From NCBI RefSeq assembly GCF_001700435.1, contig NZ_LYPC01000027.1:1291522-1355521 (forward strand): a DNA stretch of 64,000 nt, read 5' to 3'. Within the stretch, counting starts at the first letter, position 1; each line of letters opens with the position of its first letter. The DNA is from Paenibacillus pectinilyticus (GTDB lineage Bacteria > Bacillota > Bacilli > Paenibacillales > NBRC-103111). Shown here one piece after another: positions 7,425 through 15,741 of this stretch. The notes below the pieces were generated by a model. The model saw nothing but the letters and a program-made list of their open reading frames with translations, was not told the origin of the DNA and searched no databases. Both the position numbers and the translations under genes were made by a program.

Positions 7425-8530
7425 TCCTGTTGGCGCTAGGAGCTGCGTGTGTGGTTGCCAGCATCGGCGGGACGGTAGTCACACTCTCGGGAGGTAAGCC
7501 AGCTGCGGAGAAGGATACGCTGCATACGTGCTTCACACGGGCGCGATTGTTCATCCGGCAGCGTAGCGAGAAGGATTGGGTTTACACGTACCCGTCGGTC
7601 AACGGGCATGAGACGTTTGAGGATCGCCAGGAGTACACGTTCACGCTGCCGATCGGCGTGGATCCGGAACGGCTGCATAAGCATTTCTGGGTGTTTGAAC
7701 AGGGGTTCGGGCCGCATATTGATATCGAGGGGGATTCATCTATGTTCACGATGAAGGTGTTTAACAAGGGGATATCACAGTTCGCTTACAACGTGTCAGA
7801 CATACCGTTAGAGGGGATACACCTTCCTATTGTGGTCGGCAAATCGCGCAGCGGATGGGAAGTATACGACATGGTGGAGAACCCACATTTGCTTATAGCG
7901 GGGGAAACAGGCAGCGGAAAGAGCACGCAGCTGAGGGCGATCATCACAACGTTAATACTGACTAAGCAGCCAGAAGAATTGGAGCTGTACCTTGCGGATC
8001 TCAAACGAAGTGAATTTCATGTTTTCAAAAACTCTCCTCACACTCGGGCAGTGGTCAACGATAAAAATGAATTGCAGCCGGTTCTCGAGTACATTTCATT
8101 AGAAATGCAGAGGCGCGGAGACTTATGTGATAAGTATGAGGTTTCCAATGTAATCGATCTTCCGTTCAAACTTCCTTTTATCCTCCTGGCTATCGACGAG
8201 GTGGCACTGCTAAAGAAGGATAAGAAGCTCATGCCATTGATTGAGGATATAACTGCTATAGGCCGTGCACTTTCAGTTCAATTAATTATCTCAATGCAGC
8301 GTCCCGACGCGAAGCTTTTGGAGTCTGGGTTGAAGTCTAACTTAACCGTGCGGATGGCGTTCAAGCACGCTGACGATGTGAACTCACGTATAACACTGAA
8401 TGCGAGTGGGGCAGAGGACATTAAAGATGAGGAACGCGGGCTGATGCTATTTAAGCACAATGGAATGAAGAAGGTGCAGGGGCCGTTTCTGAGTTTGATG
8501 GAGGCTAAAAAATTGCTGAAGCGTCCTTAA
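7421..8530 (+). CDS. FtsK/SpoIIIE-type DNA translocase of the mobile element
   Basis: 369 residues. One hydrophobic N-terminal helix (about 1-22) is followed by a soluble region and a FtsK/SpoIIIE ATPase core: Walker A GETGSGKST at about 161-169, LYLADLKRSEF, Walker B FILLAIDEV at about 252-261, then QLIISMQRPDAK. Much shorter than chromosomal FtsK/SpoIIIE (about 780 residues) and lacking the C-terminal gamma domain. Related ATPases occur in Firmicutes integrative elements and some temperate Bacillus phages, where they move or pump DNA. It is the last gene before the attachment site. No relaxase or replication gene is seen beside it. Confidence 0.8.
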   Translation: MILLALGAACVVASIGGTVVTLSGGKPAAEKDTLHTCFTRARLFIRQRSEKDWVYTYPSVNGHETFEDRQEYTFTLPIGVDPERLHKHFWVFEQGFGPHIDIEGDSSMFTMKVFNKGISQFAYNVSDIPLEGIHLPIVVGKSRSGWEVYDMVENPHLLIAGETGSGKSTQLRAIITTLILTKQPEELELYLADLKRSEFHVFKNSPHTRAVVNDKNELQPVLEYISLEMQRRGDLCDKYEVSNVIDLPFKLPFILLAIDEVALLKKDKKLMPLIEDITAIGRALSVQLIISMQRPDAKLLESGLKSNLTVRMAFKHADDVNSRITLNASGAEDIKDEERGLMLFKHNGMKKVQGPFLSLMEAKKLLKRP

Positions 8531-8612
8531 ATCTTTTTTATTGCGTTCCTTCATTATATAGATTAATCTCTTAATGTGAATGAGTCTTATCGGTGCAGGA
8601 TTTCATACGTGA

Positions 8613-8674
8613 CAGCCTGGTAGCGCGCACCCTTGGGGTGGGTGAGGTCGCACGTTCGAATCGTGTTACTCCGA
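8613..8674 (+). other. Attachment site: 3' fragment of tRNA-Pro(GGG)
   Basis: The segment contains a D-loop (AGCCTGGTA), the 3' half of the D-stem (GCGC), an anticodon arm CACCC-TTGGGGT-GGGTG with anticodon GGG, a T-arm GCACG-TTCGAAT-CGTGT and a 3' acceptor strand TACTCCG plus A. The matching 5' acceptor strand and 5' D-stem strand are absent: upstream sequence does not pair. So this is not a working tRNA but the duplicated 3' part left at the element's right end (attR). The intact gene is expected left of the window. Confidence 0.8.
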
Positions 8675-8681
8675 TTATGAC

Positions 8682-8709
8682 AAAGACATCGTCGTTCGAT
8701 GTCTTTTTC
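8682..8709 (+). terminator. Terminator of the original tRNA-Pro locus
   Basis: Stem AAAGACATCG / CGATGTCTTT with a TCGTT loop and a T5 run, eight bases after the tRNA fragment. It is the host side of the attachment junction. Confidence 0.8.
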
Positions 8710-8738
8710 TACATGTATGAGTCATAGGGGGAGCAGGC

Positions 8739-9671
8739 TTGGCTAAATCGAAATTGCATGTGAGAGAGCTTGTAAAGTCACAGGATTGGACGATGTTTGG
8801 TATTATTGGTTCCATCTACCTCATTTGGCGGATTGGTACCGTCGGCGGCTGGAGTAAAGAGTGTTGGATTCTCTTGCTTATCTGTCTGCTAGGTGTTCGA
8901 ACGGATCAGATTGATGTGGATTGGAAACGCTTTTTTCTTGTTGGGATTCCGCTTTTAGGTGTATTTTATTATTTTTATGGTACAGGGAACGGACTTTGGT
9001 GGAAAATTGCGAATTGGATGTTTGAAAATAACCGCCATCCGTGGCACTGGGATCAGTATATGAATGCCATCCCGCTGAATACGGGAGGATGGGCGCGGCT
9101 CATTGCGACGCCATTCCTAGATAGAGCGATGGTTTGGGTGTACAATTACGGCTTTGTCCTATCGCTATGGATATGTATTGTTCGGAGTTTTTGGACGCGG
9201 AGTGTCAAAAAGATGCTATCTTATGCGTTATCTGGTCATATGCTGCAGTTTCCGCTCATATTGCCCTTTTATAATATCATCTTGCTGCACGAGGTTTGGT
9301 ATGTGAACAAACAGCCTGACCTACTGCATCGCGTGTTTGCGGACGAGAATTCCTTGCTAGTGGCGGTCATGAATTGTTTCCCGAGCATGCATACGTCAAT
9401 TTCTTTTGCGATGCTGCTTCTCGCACTAAGAGAGAAGGATCGTATCTTCAAAACGATGATGGTGACGTATTGCTCGGCTATTATTTTCTCAACGTTGTAT
9501 TTACAGATCCATTGGCTTATTGATGTTTTCGCCGGTATGCTATTTGCCTTTGGAACGGTGAAGCTCACAGACCTCATCATCCGTGTTGGTTCTAAGCGCT
9601 TATTGCCAGCGAAGTTCAAAATGTTTTATCATAAACGAGCGAAATCAGCTTCAGTTGAACTATCCGCCTAG
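8739..9671 (+). CDS. PAP2-family membrane phosphatase/phosphotransferase
   Basis: 310 residues, TTG start behind GGGGGAG. At least six hydrophobic helices. PAP2 signature residues are visible: NCFPSMHTS near 212-220 (catalytic PSxHxS-like motif) and HWLIDVFAG near 258-266 (catalytic His with supporting Asp). The layout resembles the PAP2_3/inositolphosphotransferase-type subgroup with a long N-terminal membrane part, which act on lipid phosphates at the membrane. The substrate is unknown. It is the first host gene after the attachment site. Confidence 0.75.
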   Translation: MAKSKLHVRELVKSQDWTMFGIIGSIYLIWRIGTVGGWSKECWILLLICLLGVRTDQIDVDWKRFFLVGIPLLGVFYYFYGTGNGLWWKIANWMFENNRHPWHWDQYMNAIPLNTGGWARLIATPFLDRAMVWVYNYGFVLSLWICIVRSFWTRSVKKMLSYALSGHMLQFPLILPFYNIILLHEVWYVNKQPDLLHRVFADENSLLVAVMNCFPSMHTSISFAMLLLALREKDRIFKTMMVTYCSAIIFSTLYLQIHWLIDVFAGMLFAFGTVKLTDLIIRVGSKRLLPAKFKMFYHKRAKSASVELSA

Positions 9672-9747
9672 TTGATATTGACTTCCGGCTGCTTTTTTTG
9701 GCATCATTAGTTTAAGTATGAAGGTTAAGGAAGAACGGAGGATGGAT

Positions 9748-10020
9748 ATGGATCAATCGAATAAACCAAGTCAGCCGAATCAATCGAACGCGAATGCAAA
9801 TGCGAACGGCAATGATTATTTTGTTATAAAAGCCAAAGATAATGGTGTTCATGTGATTGGTTTGACCCGTGGTCAAGATACGCGCTTTCACCATACGGAG
9901 AAATTGGACAAGGGTGAAGTGATGATTGCCCAGTTCACAGAACATACATCTGCTGTCAAAGTGAGAGGGAAAGCTTTGATTATGACTAAGTTTGGTACAA
10001 TCGATACCGAAGAATCCTAA
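9748..10020 (+). CDS. mtrB: TRAP, trp RNA-binding attenuation protein
   Basis: 90 residues from ATG 9748, six bases after ACGGAGG. The core from about residue 23 matches B. subtilis TRAP closely: YFVIKAKDNGVHVIGLTRG, FHHTEKLDKGEVMIAQFTEH, then SAVKVRGKALI. TRAP forms an 11-subunit ring that binds tryptophan and wraps RNA containing GAG/UAG triplets. An Asn/Gln/Ser-rich N-terminal stretch of about 20 residues is longer than the B. subtilis start. A terminator follows, so it is transcribed alone or with an upstream gene. Its target is the leader at 20365-20592. B. subtilis has folE just upstream; here a PAP2 gene takes that place. Confidence 0.93.
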   Translation: MDQSNKPSQPNQSNANANANGNDYFVIKAKDNGVHVIGLTRGQDTRFHHTEKLDKGEVMIAQFTEHTSAVKVRGKALIMTKFGTIDTEES

Positions 10021-10038
10021 ATCGATGTTATTTTGCGA

Positions 10039-10063
10039 AAAGCAGGCATAGCCTGCTTTTTTT
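10039..10063 (+). terminator. Intrinsic terminator after mtrB
   Basis: Stem AAAGCAGGC / GCCTGCTTT with an ATA loop and T7. Confidence 0.9.
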
Positions 10064-10153
10064 AATTGTACAATGGTGTATAGGGCTTGTTAGATGGGAA
10101 TCGTCAATCTTTCATTAGGGCTCCTGCACATGCACGCTTGGGAGGTGTTTAAC

Positions 10154-10687
10154 GTGAAATGGTCAACGCGCATCGGAATCACGCTGGGTCTTTCCGTTGT
10201 TATTGCCATATGTCTTTCTGCGCTTCCGAAAATGGACATGACGGCTGGTTTAGGTTCCACCTATACGTGGTCAAATACGAAGGGGGGGCAGCTGACGGAA
10301 AATAACCTAGCCGATCTCCTCGTACAAGTACCGCTTCAGCTGCGAATTCGTAAAGTGGAATTAAGTACGTCACGCCTGTCACTCGACTTAAGCCTGCCCA
10401 AGAACGCGGATAGTATCGCCGTGTATCGCGATTTGTACACCCTTGCACAGACGATGCTTGTGCAAACCAAGAATGTGGATCAAGTGTGGGTCCGTGTCAT
10501 TGATTACTCAGGAGGATCCGAATCAACATCTTCACAACTTGTACTTGCCATGGTTGCCCAGCGCGAATTCGTCAAGGATATGGAGAAAAAGCCAAATGAA
10601 CTGAGTTTGATTCAATTAGAGCAAGAGCTGCAGAATCGATTCCGCATCACATACACGTCCAAATGGCAGCAAAAATATCCACTATAA
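10154..10687 (+). CDS. Membrane-anchored protein of unknown function
   Basis: 177 residues from GTG 10154 with GGGAGGTG upstream; a longer reading from 10094 lacks a ribosome site. An N-terminal hydrophobic helix (about 8-24) after MKWSTR suggests a signal anchor with the rest outside the membrane. The body alternates strands and helices. No family recognised. It lies between mtrB and hepS, where B. subtilis has no gene. Confidence 0.6.
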   Translation: MKWSTRIGITLGLSVVIAICLSALPKMDMTAGLGSTYTWSNTKGGQLTENNLADLLVQVPLQLRIRKVELSTSRLSLDLSLPKNADSIAVYRDLYTLAQTMLVQTKNVDQVWVRVIDYSGGSESTSSQLVLAMVAQREFVKDMEKKPNELSLIQLEQELQNRFRITYTSKWQQKYPL

Positions 10688-10713
10688 TTAAATGTGCTTC
10701 TGTTATCTTGTTA

Positions 10714-10722
10714 TGCTATAAT
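10714..10722 (+). promoter_or_regulatory. Extended -10 promoter for hepS cluster
   Basis: TGCTATAAT forms an extended -10 box 63 bp before hepS. The -35 region is weak, as is usual with extended -10 promoters. Confidence 0.5.
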
Positions 10723-10785
10723 AATTTGAATTGAGCCATTGAAGTTCATTAAAGATATTTGGCATACGGTTACGGAGGCTTTTGC

Positions 10786-11652
10786 ATGAATTCTTATCGG
10801 ATCCCTGAGATCGCTAAGCAGTACACGGAGTATGATATGATCCAAATCCACACAGACCTGCCCGATTTTCCAGAGTTGCGCACACGTCTGTTGTTTGCAT
10901 TCTTGAATGGTAATAACAAACTAAATTCGATGAGCGAATTGTTTACACTAGCAACTTCCCTCGTACAGTTAGGGCTTGACACCCATGATCTGGTGACGGC
11001 ATCGAATGAAGTGAAAGAGAAGAAGGCATCAAGGTCAAGGCAGCTTAAAGTGCTGGCAGGTGACTATTTCAGTGCTAGATTTTATCATCTATTAGCTGGT
11101 GCTGGACAAATTAGTATGATTAAGCAGCTCTCAGATGCTATTTGTGAAGTGAATCGCCTGAAGATGAATGTCTACATGAAAATGAAGCAACTTAAATTGA
11201 CGGCAGAAGATTACATTCACCTTACGGTGGAAATAAAATCTCAGCTGTTTTTGTCTTTCTCAGAAGTGTTGTCAGAGGTTTACGATTGGGTATGGCCTGA
11301 TATTTTGAGAAGCTTTATGACCTGCGAACTTCTTTTCGATGAGATTTACCGGATGGAAACCGCGGCTAATTTCAAAGGCAGTTGGGGATATTGGCACATT
11401 AACCAACATGGCACGAAAGATGAGCGCAAGCAGTTGCAAGGCGGAGAAGCAGATCCTATCAAAATTCGGACACTTCTTCATAAGCATAGTGTATCTTCTC
11501 AGCTGTATCAGATGTTCCGCGCACAAACGAACCAATTGCAGGAACATGTGAAACGGTTGAAATCAGATAAACTACAAAGTGAACTCTTTCACATGGGAGA
11601 GCCCTTCTTACGATTTGCAGGGGACCATTCCAAGGTGTTGGAAGAAATATAA
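10786..11652 (+). CDS. hepS: Heptaprenyl diphosphate synthase component I
   Basis: 288 residues, ATG with ACGGAGG upstream. It resembles the HEPPP_synt_1 family (HepS/GerCA), the small non-catalytic subunit that sets product length together with HepT. It lacks the DDxxD motifs of the catalytic subunit, as expected. The product is the heptaprenyl side chain of menaquinone-7. The order hepS-menG-...-hepT matches B. subtilis, except for three genes inserted before hepT. Confidence 0.85.
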   Translation: MNSYRIPEIAKQYTEYDMIQIHTDLPDFPELRTRLLFAFLNGNNKLNSMSELFTLATSLVQLGLDTHDLVTASNEVKEKKASRSRQLKVLAGDYFSARFYHLLAGAGQISMIKQLSDAICEVNRLKMNVYMKMKQLKLTAEDYIHLTVEIKSQLFLSFSEVLSEVYDWVWPDILRSFMTCELLFDEIYRMETAANFKGSWGYWHINQHGTKDERKQLQGGEADPIKIRTLLHKHSVSSQLYQMFRAQTNQLQEHVKRLKSDKLQSELFHMGEPFLRFAGDHSKVLEEI

Positions 11653-11665
11653 GGGGACCAGGGCG

Positions 11666-12421
11666 ATGAGCGTAAGCAAAACGAATAACCAAACCAAAAA
11701 AGCGAAGAGTAAAGAAGAGTTCGTACTTGATGTGTTTGAAAGTATTGCACCCAAATACGATTTGATGAACAATATTATCAGTTTTAATCGACACAAAGCC
11801 TGGCGCAAATTTGCCATGAAGAAGATGAATGTACAACCAGGGGATACAGCCATTGATTTATGCTGTGGAACGTGTGATTGGACGATCAGCTTGGCTCAAG
11901 CGAGTCGGTCAGGCAAGATGGTTGGACTGGATTTTAGTCAGAACATGTTGGACTACGGTGCTGACAAAGTGAAACAGCTTCGACTTGAGGGACAGATTGA
12001 GTTGATACAAGGAAATGCGATGAGTCTTCCGTTTGACGACAATTCATTTGATTATGCAACGATTGGGTTTGCATTACGTAATGTACCCGATTTAGAGCAA
12101 GTCATTCGAGAAATGAATCGTGTCGTTAAGCCTGGAGGGCTAGTTGTGTCTTTGGAGCTTTCCAAACCAACGTGGCAGCCGTTCAAATCCATTTATTATG
12201 TGTATTTCCGTCATATTATGCCTTTCTTGGGCAAGCTAATTGTAAAAAAATATGAACAGTATAAATGGCTCCCGGAATCATTAATATCATTTCCAGATCA
12301 CAAACAACTAGCAGCTCTTTTCACTAAAAATGGTCTAGATCAGGTACAAGCTTATCCGCTTTTCGGTGGCGTGGCAGCATTGCACATTGGAACCAAGGGT
12401 AAATCGAAATCAGGAGTGTAA
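11666..12421 (+). CDS. menG: Demethylmenaquinone methyltransferase
   Basis: 251 residues, ATG 11666 after AAGGGGACC. A class I SAM methyltransferase of the UbiE/MenG family: YDLMNNIISFNRHKAWRK near 31-48, SAM motif AIDLCCGTCDW near 62-72, GNAMSLPFDDNSFDYATIGF and the family NVPD motif. It methylates demethylmenaquinone at the last step of menaquinone synthesis. It starts 14 bp after hepS in the same operon. Confidence 0.93.
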   Translation: MSVSKTNNQTKKAKSKEEFVLDVFESIAPKYDLMNNIISFNRHKAWRKFAMKKMNVQPGDTAIDLCCGTCDWTISLAQASRSGKMVGLDFSQNMLDYGADKVKQLRLEGQIELIQGNAMSLPFDDNSFDYATIGFALRNVPDLEQVIREMNRVVKPGGLVVSLELSKPTWQPFKSIYYVYFRHIMPFLGKLIVKKYEQYKWLPESLISFPDHKQLAALFTKNGLDQVQAYPLFGGVAALHIGTKGKSKSGV

Positions 12422-12428
12422 CTTGCAT

Positions 12429-13304
12429 ATGTTTACTAAATTAAAGATTTTTCTTGAAATGATTAAGTTTGAACACAGTGTGTTTGCACTGCCATTTGCT
12501 TTCATGGGGGCCATTTTAGGCTCCGTTGTTTTGCAAGGACATTTACCAAGCTGGGCGCAAATCGGCTGGATTACACTAGCCATGGTAGGTGCTAGAACCG
12601 CGGCAATGGCTTTGAATCGCGTTATTGATCAAGCGATTGACAAGCGCAACCCGCGTACGGTGAATCGTGCCATTCCGGCAGGACTTATTTCTGTGCCTCA
12701 AGTTATTATTTATATTATTATCTCGTTTGCTGTTCTTTTCTGGGCAACCTATCATTTGAGTTCATTATCGATGAAGTTGCTGCCGATCGCTGTTTTCTTC
12801 CTAGTGTTTTATTCGTACACGAAACGGTTCACATGGACATGCCATTTCTTCCTAGGACTAACATTAGGTCTTGCTCCATTAGGCGGTTGGATCGCAGTTA
12901 CCGGTCATTTTACGTGGGCATCCATCATTTTCTTCTTAACGGTTGCTTGCTGGAGTTCTGGCTTCGATCTGATATACGCTTGTCAGGATGCAGAATTTGA
13001 CCGTGCGGAAGGTCTGCATTCCTTTCCGAGTCGCTTTGGGATTAAAGCGGCCTTGATCACAGCGCGAGTACTTCATGTGATGACAGCGGTGGGCTTAGTA
13101 TCTCTCTTCTTCATTACGCATCTCAGTTGGTTATATTTAATTGGACTTGTTATCGCCTATATCTTGTTGTTTAAAGAACATAGAATGGTTACCCCTCAGG
13201 ATTTGTCCAAGTTAAATACAGCATTCTTTACGATGAATGGCATTTTGAGCTTAGTTATGTTTACCTTCACGTTGCTTGATGTGCTAGTGAGTCAATACTC
13301 ATGA
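12429..13304 (+). CDS. mqnP: UbiA-family prenyltransferase, probable MqnP
   Basis: 291 residues, ATG 12429 with AGGAGTG upstream. About eight membrane helices. The two aspartate-rich motifs of UbiA enzymes are visible: NRVIDQAIDKRNPRT (63-77) and DLIYACQDAEFDRAEG further on. The family attaches a polyprenyl chain to an aromatic ring. Next to ubiX and mqnA it is best read as the prenyltransferase of the futalosine route (MqnP) rather than MenA or an ubiquinone enzyme. The gene overlaps ubiX by 4 bp. The specific substrate is inferred from context. Confidence 0.8.
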   Translation: MFTKLKIFLEMIKFEHSVFALPFAFMGAILGSVVLQGHLPSWAQIGWITLAMVGARTAAMALNRVIDQAIDKRNPRTVNRAIPAGLISVPQVIIYIIISFAVLFWATYHLSSLSMKLLPIAVFFLVFYSYTKRFTWTCHFFLGLTLGLAPLGGWIAVTGHFTWASIIFFLTVACWSSGFDLIYACQDAEFDRAEGLHSFPSRFGIKAALITARVLHVMTAVGLVSLFFITHLSWLYLIGLVIAYILLFKEHRMVTPQDLSKLNTAFFTMNGILSLVMFTFTLLDVLVSQYS

Positions 13305-13915
13305 GTAAGGGGAACTGGGTAATTGGACTAACTGGCGCAAGTGGAGCCCAATATGGCGTTCGCTTATGTGAAGTGCTATTGGATCTTGGATTAGATGTAC
13401 ATTTGATTATTTCGGATGCGGGTTGGCGTGTTCTGCAGGATGAGTTGGACTGGAACGTGACCAAGCGTCAAGAGGTACTTGATAAGCAGTTTGGCGGGAG
13501 AGCAGGCAATTACGAGTATCATCCGGTCGCCAATATAGGAGCAACAGTGGCAAGCGGGTCGTTCCGCACCAAAGGGATGGTTGTTATTCCTTGCTCAATG
13601 GGCACCTTGTCTGGAATCGCACATGGTTCCTCAGATAACCTGTTAGAGCGTACCGCGGATGTCATGCTCAAAGAAGGAAGAAAATTAATTCTAGTACCAA
13701 GGGAAACGCCGCTGCATGCCATACATTTAGAAAATATGCTTACCCTAACAAGAATGGGCGTGCGAATGATTCCGGCGATGCCAGCCTTCTATAATCGCCC
13801 GCGTTCCATCGAAGAGATGGTTGATTTTTTGGTGGGTAAGGTGATGGATAGCATGGAGATTGAGCACTCTTTGTACCGGAGATGGGGAGATACCGATGAG
13901 CAACCTAGACCCTAA
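13301..13915 (+). CDS. ubiX: UbiX-type flavin prenyltransferase
   Basis: 204 residues, ATGA overlap with mqnP. The N-terminus has the UbiX/Pad1 signature VIGLTGASGAQYGVRL; later PCSMGTLSGIAHGSSDNLLE and RETPLHAIHLENM match the flavin-binding and prenyl-phosphate residues. It makes prenylated FMN for a UbiD-type decarboxylase. In the futalosine pathway such a decarboxylase (MqnL/M-like) acts late; no ubiD-like gene is in this window. Its 3' end overlaps the start of mqnA by 20 bp. Confidence 0.88.
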   Translation: MSKGNWVIGLTGASGAQYGVRLCEVLLDLGLDVHLIISDAGWRVLQDELDWNVTKRQEVLDKQFGGRAGNYEYHPVANIGATVASGSFRTKGMVVIPCSMGTLSGIAHGSSDNLLERTADVMLKEGRKLILVPRETPLHAIHLENMLTLTRMGVRMIPAMPAFYNRPRSIEEMVDFLVGKVMDSMEIEHSLYRRWGDTDEQPRP

Positions 13916-14759
13916 AATTCGAATTGGACGAATTAACTATACGAATGTATGGCCTATTTATTATTATTTTCCGGCCTTGATGAATACGTCTGAAGTTGAA
14001 ATAATTGAGCAAGTACCTACATCCCTGAATCAAGCAATGGCTGCAGGGAGCATTGATATGGGACCGATTTCCTCGTTCTCATATGGGCAATTTTTTGAAG
14101 ATTATATGTTATTCCCAGATTTGTCAGTGAGTTCCTATGGTGAAGTGAATTCGATACTGCTCTTCCATGACAAACCATTACGTGAAATCGTGAATGGTCG
14201 GATTATGCTGCCTACTACATCGGCGACTTCGGTTAATTTATTGAAAATTATTATTGAAAAATTTTACGGCGGTAAACCGACGTATGAATATGCAAAGCCT
14301 AACTTGGAGCAAATGATGGGAGAAGCAGATGCTGCATTGCTGATCGGCGACGATGCCATCAAAGAAAGCTGGCGCAATCAAACGCATATGATTACTGATC
14401 TTGGTCAGGAATGGGCTAAGTGGACCGGGAAATGGATGACGTTCGCTGTTTGGGCGATCCGTAAAGAAACCATCGTTAACTATCCAGAGCTTGTCACGAA
14501 CATTTTTGATGCATTTAAGGCGAGCAAAGAAAAGGCACATCAAGATCCTCAGAGCATGATAGAAGAAGCGCAAGCGAAGGTGGGCGGTACACCGGCATTC
14601 TGGCATCATTACTTTCATACTTTATGTTATGATTTTGCGAATGAACAATGGGACGGACTAATGACCTATTATCAATATTGTTATGAACTTGGTTTCTTAC
14701 CTAAACCAGTTCAATTAGGGTTATGGAATGAGAATAAAGTGGCACGGGTGACCGAATGA
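13896..14759 (+). CDS. mqnA: Chorismate dehydratase (futalosine pathway)
   Basis: 287 residues from ATG 13896 behind GGGGAGA. The start IRIGRINYTNVWPIYYYF is typical of MqnA, as is MAAGSIDMGPISSFSYG. The fold is periplasmic-binding-protein-like without a signal peptide. It removes water from chorismate to give 3-enolpyruvylbenzoate, the first step of futalosine-dependent menaquinone synthesis. The chorismate synthase gene lies 3 kb downstream. mqnB, C and D are not in the window. Confidence 0.88.
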   Translation: MSNLDPKIRIGRINYTNVWPIYYYFPALMNTSEVEIIEQVPTSLNQAMAAGSIDMGPISSFSYGQFFEDYMLFPDLSVSSYGEVNSILLFHDKPLREIVNGRIMLPTTSATSVNLLKIIIEKFYGGKPTYEYAKPNLEQMMGEADAALLIGDDAIKESWRNQTHMITDLGQEWAKWTGKWMTFAVWAIRKETIVNYPELVTNIFDAFKASKEKAHQDPQSMIEEAQAKVGGTPAFWHHYFHTLCYDFANEQWDGLMTYYQYCYELGFLPKPVQLGLWNENKVARVTE

Positions 14760-15733
14760 AAAATTTATTGGACATTTATTCGAGGAAAAAGAGAGATATT
14801 TCAGCGATAGAAAAAGAGCTTGAAGAAACAGTAAGCAGCGACTATTCCCTGCTGAGAGAAACGTCCATTCATCTTCTCAAAGCAGGTGGAAAGCGGATCA
14901 GACCTGTTTTTGTTCTGCTTTCAGGAGAGTTTGGAAACTATCAGCTTCAAACCATGAAGAATGTCGCTGTTCCCTTAGAGCTCATCCACATGGCTTCTCT
15001 TGTTCATGATGATGTAATTGATGATGCGAACACGCGCCGCGGCCAATTAACCGTACGTTCCAAATGGGATAATCGGATTGCGATGTTTACAGGTGATTAT
15101 ATTTTTGCCAAAGCTTTGGGGGTCATTACACAAATCCCGAAGCCTGAAGTGCATCAGATCATGTCTAAAGCCATTGTGGAAATGTCCATTGGCGAGATGG
15201 AGCAAATTCGCTTTTTTTTCAATTCGGAACAAACGATTCGGGATTATCTGTTACGGATTCGCCGTAAAACAGCGCTTCTAATTGCGATTTCATGCCAACT
15301 TGGCGCGATGGCGTCTGGTGCGCCTGATTGGGTGAGCACTAAATTGTATAATTTTGGTTATAATGTTGGTATGGCCTTCCAAATTAGAGATGATATTCTT
15401 GATTTAATCGGAACTGAAAAGCAAATCGGGAAACCGCCAGGCAGCGATGTCAGGCAAGGAAACATCACCTTGCCAGTGTTGCTGACGATGAAAAATCCTG
15501 GTTTAAAGCCGATGATATTGACAGAACTCGATCGAATACATAAACTGGATGGACAAACGGATGTTAGTCGATTCTTAGATCTAATACGCGGCAGCGAGGG
15601 GATTAAGGAAGCGGATCGTCTTTCTCAAGTCTATATCGATAAAGCAATTGCGTCTTTGGACAAGTTGCCGGACATTCGAGCCAAGAAGGATCTCATCGAA
15701 GTCGCTCATTTTATCGGGAATCGATCTTACTAA
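14756..15733 (+). CDS. hepT: Heptaprenyl diphosphate synthase component II
   Basis: 325 residues, ATGA overlap with mqnA. A polyprenyl synthetase with first Asp-rich motif HDDVIDDANTRRG (84-96) and second motif FQIRDDILDLIG near 211. GGKRIRP near 44-50 binds substrate phosphate. It elongates farnesyl diphosphate with isopentenyl units to heptaprenyl diphosphate, working with HepS. Last gene of the quinone cluster; the following spacer holds a tandem repeat. Confidence 0.92.
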   Translation: MKNLLDIYSRKKRDISAIEKELEETVSSDYSLLRETSIHLLKAGGKRIRPVFVLLSGEFGNYQLQTMKNVAVPLELIHMASLVHDDVIDDANTRRGQLTVRSKWDNRIAMFTGDYIFAKALGVITQIPKPEVHQIMSKAIVEMSIGEMEQIRFFFNSEQTIRDYLLRIRRKTALLIAISCQLGAMASGAPDWVSTKLYNFGYNVGMAFQIRDDILDLIGTEKQIGKPPGSDVRQGNITLPVLLTMKNPGLKPMILTELDRIHKLDGQTDVSRFLDLIRGSEGIKEADRLSQVYIDKAIASLDKLPDIRAKKDLIEVAHFIGNRSY

Positions 15734-15741
15734 CAACAAAG

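Noticed and set aside
8600..8674. A functional tRNA-Pro gene
   Set aside because: The 5' acceptor and D-stem strands are absent upstream, so the cloverleaf cannot close; it is a tRNA fragment.
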